The notes under the pieces were generated by a model. The model ran no database searches, had not been told where the DNA came from, and worked only from the letters and a program-made list of their open reading frames with translations. This document shows, one piece after another, positions 52,477 to 58,430 of a DNA stretch of 58,430 nt; the first letter of the stretch is position 1; each line of letters opens with the position of its first letter. The stretch lies in contig JAOFOL010000010.1 of NCBI GenBank assembly GCA_028042835.1, forward strand, positions 1 to 58,430. Direction: 5' to 3'. A program made the translations under genes and the position numbers. Source of the DNA: Opitutales bacterium (GTDB taxonomy: Bacteria > Verrucomicrobiota > Verrucomicrobiia > Opitutales > Seribacteraceae).

Positions 52477-54996
52477 CTATTCGACTACCAGCTTCGCGAA
52501 GCGTTCGGGCACATGATAGCTGGGCTTGCCGGTATGGGGGAAAGACCAGGAGGTTTTGCCTGACGGGCGGACACGGGAGCGGCCTACGTTCATATACCAG
52601 GGGCTGTCCATGCCGGGCTTGGCACCGACTACATGGTGATTCGGATCGGCGGCTCCTTCTTCGGCATCGACGACGGGGATGCGAACGACGACGCTCCAGA
52701 AATCGTCGCCGCGCTCAGTCTTCACCGTGGCGTTCGATTTCCAGCGCTGATTCAGGCGGCCGTGGCGATCGGCGTCGAAGATTTCCCCGTCCGGATTGAC
52801 TTCGATCTGGTAATACGCGTGGCCCTGGGTTTCGAGCTGGATCGCGACGCTGTCCCCGGTCCACACGTCGTCAGTCACGAACAGGTTCTCCATGTCAGGC
52901 TCGTCGCATTTGATCTCGAAAATGACCGTGCCCTCATCGTCCCAACGAACCTTGAAACGCGTCTTGGTTCCCACAGCTTTGCCGGTCTCAATGTCGACCA
53001 GCGCGTAATTACGCACGAACTTCGTCCAGTCGGTCGGGCGACCGGTAACCGTCGGTGCGTCTTTCCGGGGATCTCCCATTTCGGCCAGCCTCACAACGGT
53101 CCGCCGTAGATCGTCCGGTTCGGGCAGCTCATCTAACATCATCACGATACGTTGGCGGTAGACCGAATCACCCGCGGTATCGCGGGCTTTGGCGAGCATT
53201 TCGAGAAACTTCAGCCGGTCTTCGAGGGAGACGTTGGTCGCGCTCGTCGCCTTCACACCGGCGAGAATCGGAGCCTCCGTGTAGGCGCGTTCAGCGAATT
53301 CGATCGCGGCCTTCATTTGGGTTGCGACGGGGCCGAAGAATTTGTTGTAGTAATCATCGAGCAGGGCGTCGACGTCCTGATCTGCATCCCAGTAGAGGCG
53401 GGAGAGTACGTAGAGGTTCATGTGATTGAGAGCGGTGTGATACCATTTCGAGCGCCGCACGCTGACTTCGTTGCAGTCGCCGAGCGACACGCCTTTGAGG
53501 GCTCGCATCTCGCGGGCCATGGCGTGAGTCTGGAAAACGGGAAAAGGTTCTGGCTCGCCGTCTGGGACCCAGAGGCTGTATCGGTTGTTCTCCACGCGCA
53601 GCAGGCGCCCGGGGTGGAGTTTTTCGCGCCATGCGTTTACCTGAGCGGTGAAGGATTCCCAATGCTCGTCGTTCATGAACCGTGGGCGGCCGCGATTGGA
53701 AAGGAAGACGCCGACGTTGGGTGTGAATTTCTCGACGTTTTCCGGCGGCTCGACGTAGCTGGTGTAGGCCCCGCCCGAGACCAGCCGGTCGGGATGCGTT
53801 TTGTAGAGCGCACGACCAACGCGATCGATGAAGCTCCAGACGAGGTCGGAAGGTGACTGTCCCGTGCACTTGTCGCATTGGCAGCTTTTGAAACCGTCGG
53901 TCGGCCAGAGCGAAACATGCGGTTCGTCGTAATGATCGAAAAGGAACTGCGCGAATTTGATCGTCTCTTGCTCGAGCCCTTCGGAGGTGTAGCAGGCGGT
54001 GCCGTAACCTTTATGCGATGTGTCGCGTTTGTCGCCGATCAGTGCGTAAAAATCGGGGTGAGCCTCTTTCAAGGCGTCCCTGCGGTGCACGATAGCATGA
54101 CCGTGGGCATAGTTGAGGTTACCGAGCACGTGGTAGTTGGAATTGAGGCCGATTCGGCGGCCCCAAATGACATCGTGCCACGAAAAGGCTGCGTAGTTAT
54201 ACCAGTTGGCAAAGCGTAGCGGATAGTCAGGCCGAATCGTTGTACCGCGCTCGAGCTTGTCGATGCTTACCGTGTCCATCCGCGGCACGACCTCACCCAC
54301 TTCGCCCGGCATAAACCAGCGCACGCCCAGAGATCGGAGCAAATTGTAAACGGCGTTGAGGGAACCGCCTTCGTCCTGCATCCAGAATCCACCTCCAGTC
54401 TGCGTGTGGTCGCTCTTTTGCCACAGCTCACTGTTGTCCTCGCCATAAACTTCGAACATGACTTGGAGTTGATCTCTCTTGTTCCAAGTGGATTTGTATA
54501 AGGTACGGTAAGGAAAACCCCAGGCAGTGTCGGTGTGTTCGGCTGTGATTTTGTCCCACTTGGCCCTAGCACTGGCTTCTAGTTCTTTGTTGTGTTTGGT
54601 TGGATAGGGATTCGGCGGCGTGTAATCGAAGTCATGCCCGATCAACGTCAGCCAGTTTTCGCCTGAGGCGATCCGGTAGGCACCGTACTTGAGTCCTTCG
54701 GCATTGACGCCCAGTTTGTCGCTGTGTTCGCTGCGGCCCACATAGATTTGAACCGGAGTCCCGTCGGTAGGCTCATGAACAATGGGCAAGCGCGCTTTAG
54801 TGATCTTGTGCAGATAACGCTGCAATTCAAAGGCGGCCAGGTTCACCATCCGTGGTGGCTTTTCGGCGATGATGATTTCGGCGCGAGGCTGGCTGTCTTC
54901 GATCAAAGTCAGCGGATCGGCAAAGACCAAGGTCCCCGTGAAAGACAGCATCACGGCAGCAATGGCGAGCGAATGGAAAAGGGTGAAACGATTCAT
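52477..54996 (-). CDS. DUF4838 protein with CBM9-like domain, second copy
   Basis: An 839-residue secreted protein (signal about 1-26). It shares with the copy at 48249 the N-terminal block PRAEIIIAEKPPRMVNLAAFELQRYLHKITKARLPI, the PVQIYVGRSEH motif, the WLTLIGHDFDYT line, a Cys cluster SCQCDKCTGQS, and a C-terminal CBM9-like part (DSVAIQLETQGHAYYQIEVNPDGEIFDADRHG). It lacks the TPR-like end. GC content is about 57 percent by eye against about 45 percent in most of the window, which fits recent acquisition. It is the first gene of the three-gene DUF4838 operon. Confidence 0.86.
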   Translation of the reverse strand: MNRFTLFHSLAIAAVMLSFTGTLVFADPLTLIEDSQPRAEIIIAEKPPRMVNLAAFELQRYLHKITKARLPIVHEPTDGTPVQIYVGRSEHSDKLGVNAEGLKYGAYRIASGENWLTLIGHDFDYTPPNPYPTKHNKELEASARAKWDKITAEHTDTAWGFPYRTLYKSTWNKRDQLQVMFEVYGEDNSELWQKSDHTQTGGGFWMQDEGGSLNAVYNLLRSLGVRWFMPGEVGEVVPRMDTVSIDKLERGTTIRPDYPLRFANWYNYAAFSWHDVIWGRRIGLNSNYHVLGNLNYAHGHAIVHRRDALKEAHPDFYALIGDKRDTSHKGYGTACYTSEGLEQETIKFAQFLFDHYDEPHVSLWPTDGFKSCQCDKCTGQSPSDLVWSFIDRVGRALYKTHPDRLVSGGAYTSYVEPPENVEKFTPNVGVFLSNRGRPRFMNDEHWESFTAQVNAWREKLHPGRLLRVENNRYSLWVPDGEPEPFPVFQTHAMAREMRALKGVSLGDCNEVSVRRSKWYHTALNHMNLYVLSRLYWDADQDVDALLDDYYNKFFGPVATQMKAAIEFAERAYTEAPILAGVKATSATNVSLEDRLKFLEMLAKARDTAGDSVYRQRIVMMLDELPEPDDLRRTVVRLAEMGDPRKDAPTVTGRPTDWTKFVRNYALVDIETGKAVGTKTRFKVRWDDEGTVIFEIKCDEPDMENLFVTDDVWTGDSVAIQLETQGHAYYQIEVNPDGEIFDADRHGRLNQRWKSNATVKTERGDDFWSVVVRIPVVDAEEGAADPNHHVVGAKPGMDSPWYMNVGRSRVRPSGKTSWSFPHTGKPSYHVPERFAKLVVE

Positions 54997-55105
54997 CGTG
55001 GGTAAGCTCGTGTTTGATTGATTAAAGATGTCTCTTTTTTATCCGTCCAAGGATATTTCAGGTTAGTATTAAATATAACAACCCGGGATTTTTGATACAA
55101 AAAAA

Positions 55106-55283
55106 TTACTTTAGATAGATCCGATTATTTTTCTTTTTGCTTTCGGAAGCGTGGTAGATCGAGAGTTTTTCCAAAAACTGCTGACTTACGACTGCATCAT
55201 TTGTTCCTTTCCCCGGAACGAAATCAGCGTATTAGACAGGGGATTTCGGTTCCGCGTGCCTTGATCAACGAAGGCGGCTTATA
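55106..55283 (-). pseudogene. Internally deleted sulfatase remnant
   Basis: On the minus strand, directly after the ADP-ribosylglycohydrolase stop, SLIKARGTEIPCLIR is encoded and then, out of frame, DFVPGKGTNDAVVSQQFLEKLSIYHASESKKK. Both match the intact sulfatase at 56481 (SLIKTRGTEIPCLIR and DFVPGEGTSDAEASQ...), where they are several hundred bases apart. The join shows a TG microhomology (CGC-TG-ATTTC). The stop has moved, to 55106. This is a scar of a deleted sulfatase copy. Confidence 0.8.
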
Positions 55284-56366
55284 TCAGGGTTCGATGCTTG
55301 TTAAATTCTTGAGCAAGGGGAGCTTATTCAACAAATTGTCGCAATATGTCCATTGGTCGAGTGTCTCCTTCCACTCTGGCGGAATTGCCTCAACCCCCTT
55401 ATAGGCTCCAAGTACCATGCCAATCGCGATACTGCGGGATGCATTGTCTCCCCCTACCATGGCATTGCCCTGCATAGCCTTTTTTAGTCCATCTTCCTGC
55501 TCGGCATATTTTAAGATAAAGTAAACGGCACCCGGCAGAGTTCCCTCTGTTGGGCTTGCTTTTCCCACCTTGATTGGTTCCGAGCGGCCGACATCCCAGA
55601 GTCTGGCCATACTGGTAAGTGCGAGATCGTCGCTAAACGCTTCATTAAAAAGGGCGGAATTTGGATCCGCTTCTTCTTCAACCTTGGCGATTGCCTGTAG
55701 TGCTTTGTCCTTAAAAAAGCCACCCATCTGCTCGGCAACCTCCTCAATCGCTTCCCGTGGCGCCATGCCATGGATCACACGGTGCGTCACGCGGGCAAAA
55801 AATTCTCCGCCACCAAGGGCATGAGCGTCTTTGTGTGTAAACATTGACTTTCTGGCAACATCGACAAGTTCTTCTTCCGATTCATAATAGGCATGGGCTG
55901 CGACGTGGCGAATGGCCATGGCATTGGATATGCCGCCCAAGTGTTCAGTTGGAACGCCTTGCTTGACTTGGGCATAGGTTTCTTGCGTCATGGTACAGAT
56001 CCATGAACCCCAACTGTGTTCCAGTCGTTTCATCCAGTGGGGAATCAACGCGGCAACACAGAACGGTCTGGGTGGATCAGCTATTTCAGCCAAATGCTCT
56101 AAGACCAAAATATTATAATCGCCGTAGTCGGTTGTGCCGCCGGCTTTTTTACCGGGATGATAGTTTCTCTCGCCCCATCCAATGCCATGAGTTTGACCGC
56201 CCATCCTTTCACCGGGAGACATAAATTTCCCAATCGGTTTTTTCCCATAGGCCTCATAAATCTTTTGGGCGTCGTATTCGTAATGACTTCCCAAACAAAG
56301 CGCATCCCCGACGACCGCACCAAAAAATGCCCCTTTTATGGCATCACTCTTTTTGATGTTACTCAT
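55284..56366 (-). CDS. ADP-ribosylglycohydrolase-family protein
   Basis: A 360-residue cytosolic protein. The N-terminal GAFFGAVVGDALCLGSHYEYD and the C-terminal GNAMVGGDNASRSIAIGMVLGAYKGVEAIPPEW match the ADP-ribosylglycohydrolase/J1-crystallin family. The metal Asp pair of the typical GDTDT motif is replaced by GDNAS, and the usual TDDT motif by TTDYGD. It may therefore have altered activity or bind without hydrolysis. It sits 115 bases after the sulfatase at 56481 and just before a sulfatase scar. Confidence 0.82.
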   Translation of the reverse strand: MSNIKKSDAIKGAFFGAVVGDALCLGSHYEYDAQKIYEAYGKKPIGKFMSPGERMGGQTHGIGWGERNYHPGKKAGGTTDYGDYNILVLEHLAEIADPPRPFCVAALIPHWMKRLEHSWGSWICTMTQETYAQVKQGVPTEHLGGISNAMAIRHVAAHAYYESEEELVDVARKSMFTHKDAHALGGGEFFARVTHRVIHGMAPREAIEEVAEQMGGFFKDKALQAIAKVEEEADPNSALFNEAFSDDLALTSMARLWDVGRSEPIKVGKASPTEGTLPGAVYFILKYAEQEDGLKKAMQGNAMVGGDNASRSIAIGMVLGAYKGVEAIPPEWKETLDQWTYCDNLLNKLPLLKNLTSIEP

Positions 56367-56480
56367 TATATTTATCTTATGAACGGAAGGTGTAGAAAAA
56401 TTTGTTTAGATGGGAACGGTTTACTAACCATGCCCTATAAACCTTCGGACATCAATACTCTCATTCACCTCGTTTTTATC

Positions 56481-58103
56481 CTATTTCTTCTTTTTGTTTT
56501 CATTGGCGTGATAAGCCGCTCGCTGGTCCAATACTTTCTGACTGGCTTCTGCATCACTGGTTCCTTCTCCTGGCACGAAATCACCATATGGACGGGGTCC
56601 CAGTTCCTTTACTGTTCTGGTAAGTATCGCTTTCATTTTTTTAAGTTGTCCGGCATAACTCGAATCGTCAGCTACATTTTTTTGTGAGTTCGGATCTTTG
56701 GATAAGTCATACAGTTGATCAGCAGAAAAAATATCCGGATGGAAATACCTGGCTCTGGAAATTCCGCTGCTTAAGCCAAGTAGAGTTTTATAGGCACGAT
56801 CCGCCCGTTTACTTTGTGCCTCAGAAATCTGTTCATCTGTGTAGCGAATACTTATGTATTCAAAGGCTTCCGTCTTGATCGCCCGGGCCGCACCTTGTTC
56901 GGCATAGATGAATTCGCGGACGGAAATGGAAGGATCTTCAAACATTGGGACCAAGCTTTTGCCATCGATATGATAGCCTTTTGGTATCTTTGCCTTGGCC
57001 AATTCGTACCAAGTGGGGACAAAATCGGTGTTTTGTAAAAGTCCACGGCTGACCGAGCTGGGCTTGATCACTTTTGGCCAGCGGATCAGGCAGGGGATTT
57101 CGGTTCCCCGAGTCTTGATCAATGACCCTTTTTTCTCCGACCCATGATCCGATACGAAGACCACGATGGTGTTGTCGGCAATGCCGAGCTTATCGAGTTT
57201 ATCGAGAATGAGTCCGAGGCTGTCGTCCATCCAGAGGTAGCCGACCTCCGCTTCGGTTAAACCGGCTTTTTGAATGCGCTCCCAGACTGACTTGCGGTCG
57301 ATCAGGTTGAGGGGTTTTTTCAGGAAGCCTTCTCCAGTTGCCAGTTCTTTTTCCATCATTGACTTGAACCATTCCCCATTAGGGCCGTGAAGAAGAGTAG
57401 AGCAGCAGTGCAAATAGAAAGGCTGATCCTTGTGCTCCTCGATAAACTCCAGGGCGGCCTTTGCAGTCCAGTCCGGATTATGTCCCTTAAAGGGGTGCTT
57501 GAGGTTTCCCCAGTAAATGTTTTTTGCCCAGGTGAAACCGTTCTTTTTGATTAATTCCCGCTGAAGTTTTTCGAGTTTGAATTTCCTTTTATTCAACTGA
57601 TCGGAGTATGTAGCATTTTTAGGAACATCGAGATCACCAAACAGGGACCCTTCTTTTGAATGATCCGTATCGTGGACATGATATTTACCAACAAAGCCGG
57701 TGGCGTATCCGGCATCAGCGAGAACCCGCCCGACATTCATTCGGTCAGATTCCAATCCAACATTGAAGGCTGGGAGTGCCTGGGTGCCTTCCGGGCATTT
57801 CTCGAGAAAGGTGTTGGAATGAGATGAGCTTGCGTAGCGACCGGTAAGAAAAGTGTATCGCGAAGGCGTGCAGACCGTACTGGTCACATGAGCATTATGA
57901 CAGATCATTCCTTCCTTGGCCAACCGGTTGAGGTTGGGGGTTAGAACTTTCCCTCCGTATGGACTGGTCTCGGGCTTATCGTAATCGTCCACCAGAAAGA
58001 CGATGATGTTGGGCTTTAAGGGTTGACCATTGAGATTGATTACAAATGAAAAGATCGAAAAAAACTTAATTATGTTTATGGAAAATAGTCGAGGAAAGCA
58101 CAT
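56481..58103 (-). CDS. Secreted sulfatase
   Basis: A 540-residue sulfatase: signal about 1-27, metal motif PNIIVFLVDDYDKPETSPYGG, formylglycine site C78-T-P-S-R82, VSDHGSEKKGSLIKTRG with the second metal loop, and a terminal QLYDLSKDPNSQKNVAD. The basic tail (NENKKKK) and preceding block are the parent-like sequence of the two scars at 48046 and 55106. A perfect 14-bp palindrome lies 10 bases before its start codon. It is the last gene of the window. Confidence 0.92.
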   Translation of the reverse strand: MCFPRLFSINIIKFFSIFSFVINLNGQPLKPNIIVFLVDDYDKPETSPYGGKVLTPNLNRLAKEGMICHNAHVTSTVCTPSRYTFLTGRYASSSHSNTFLEKCPEGTQALPAFNVGLESDRMNVGRVLADAGYATGFVGKYHVHDTDHSKEGSLFGDLDVPKNATYSDQLNKRKFKLEKLQRELIKKNGFTWAKNIYWGNLKHPFKGHNPDWTAKAALEFIEEHKDQPFYLHCCSTLLHGPNGEWFKSMMEKELATGEGFLKKPLNLIDRKSVWERIQKAGLTEAEVGYLWMDDSLGLILDKLDKLGIADNTIVVFVSDHGSEKKGSLIKTRGTEIPCLIRWPKVIKPSSVSRGLLQNTDFVPTWYELAKAKIPKGYHIDGKSLVPMFEDPSISVREFIYAEQGAARAIKTEAFEYISIRYTDEQISEAQSKRADRAYKTLLGLSSGISRARYFHPDIFSADQLYDLSKDPNSQKNVADDSSYAGQLKKMKAILTRTVKELGPRPYGDFVPGEGTSDAEASQKVLDQRAAYHANENKKKK

Positions 58104-58430
58104 ATATTGATTCAGAGTATACTCTGTACGTAATGTTGAGATTAATCTAGATTGGAATTGGAAATCGTTTTCACCTTTAGCTGTGTTATTTCATAAATTT
58201 AAATAAGAATCCTTTGACTATTGGATTGGATGAGTTGTAAAAGGAATCGGTAAAAAATGATGATTCTACAAATGAAATAAAGGCATATATTTTTTTAATC
58301 TTTGGTTATTTTTGGACTGATTCTCAAATAACCATTATATATTTTTGTTGATATACACGATATTTTATGAATTATTTTCATTTAGTAATGAGAAATATTC
58401 TAAACAGAGTGTAATTTATGGCATTAAGAC
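58104..58430. other. AT-rich gene-free end
   Basis: The 327 bases to the window end are AT-rich and hold no convincing coding frame. Apart from the palindrome at 58113-58126 nothing is recognised. It may be the promoter region of the last sulfatase gene and of a gene beyond the edge. Confidence 0.6.
58113..58126 (-). promoter_or_regulatory. Perfect 14-bp palindrome before sulfatase start
   Basis: CAGAGTATACTCTG reads the same on both strands and is 10 to 23 bases before the ATG at 58103. It is a good candidate for a repressor or activator site controlling this sulfatase. No other sulfatase in the window has an identical site. Confidence 0.45.

Noticed and set aside
53152-53856. 234-codon plus-strand frame opposite the DUF4838 gene
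   Set aside because: Antisense shadow in GC-rich sequence; no motif or start signal.
56157-56687. 176-codon hydrophobic plus-strand frame resembling one at 48022
   Set aside because: Both are the antisense strand of sulfatase tails; their likeness reflects the sulfatase homology on the minus strand, not a membrane protein family.

Overview
The window looks like a chromosomal piece of a PVC-superphylum bacterium, most likely Verrucomicrobiota. This is an inference from gene content and not from a marker gene. The grounds are many secreted sulfatases, paired DUF1552 and DUF1592/DUF1588 cytochrome-like proteins, DUF4838 proteins, a PadR and membrane-prefix pair, ECF sigma factors with RskA- or FecR-type partners, moderate GC content and very few Shine-Dalgarno sequences. 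No rRNA, tRNA, CRISPR array, transposase or phage gene was seen.

Layout. 1-505: end of a transglutaminase-like gene cut by the window edge. 584-12858: a catabolic block with sulfatases, a gluconolactonase-esterase fusion, an acetyl-xylan-esterase-like hydrolase and a DUF1592/DUF1552 pair. 13053-13639: a small ribbon-helix-helix gene with a NUDIX gene. 13672-21157: four more degradative enzymes or sulfatases with a sialidase and a hydrolase; many are tightly packed or overlapping on the minus strand. 21245-25427: an ECF sigma factor, an RskA-like anti-sigma factor and two fasciclin (FAS1) proteins, recalling the SigK/RskA/MPT70-83 system of mycobacteria. 25609-28930: the conserved trio of circularly permuted ATP-grasp, alpha-E and transglutaminase. 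29057-33498: YdjM-like membrane protein, metallophosphoesterase, PDZ-LysM protein, membrane protein and PadR regulator. 33639-40343: DUF1552 followed by two tandemly duplicated DUF1592 proteins. 40688-43927: glycine-zipper protein, FecR-like and ECF sigma pair, HAD phosphatase. 43954-58103: three more sulfatases, a DUF4838/PIG-L/DUF4838 operon, an ADP-ribosylglycohydrolase-like gene and two decayed sulfatase remnants.

Together the genes point to extracellular breakdown of sulfated, acetylated and probably sialylated or N-acetylhexosamine-containing glycans. There are nine intact sulfatases (three of them with unusual tails), one sialidase, several esterases or deacetylases and two DUF4838 proteins with CBM9-like tails. 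Sugar transporters and the sulfatase-maturing enzyme are not in the window.

The most interesting points are the FAS1/sigma/anti-sigma locus, a 19-codon Lys/Gly-rich reading frame coupled to a sulfatase stop through an A6 run, two sulfatase scars (one with a clear internal deletion), a mosaic tandem duplication, a PadR promoter whose spacer is a perfect dyad, and an attC-like hairpin behind the glycine-zipper gene. All functional calls rest on motifs read by eye.
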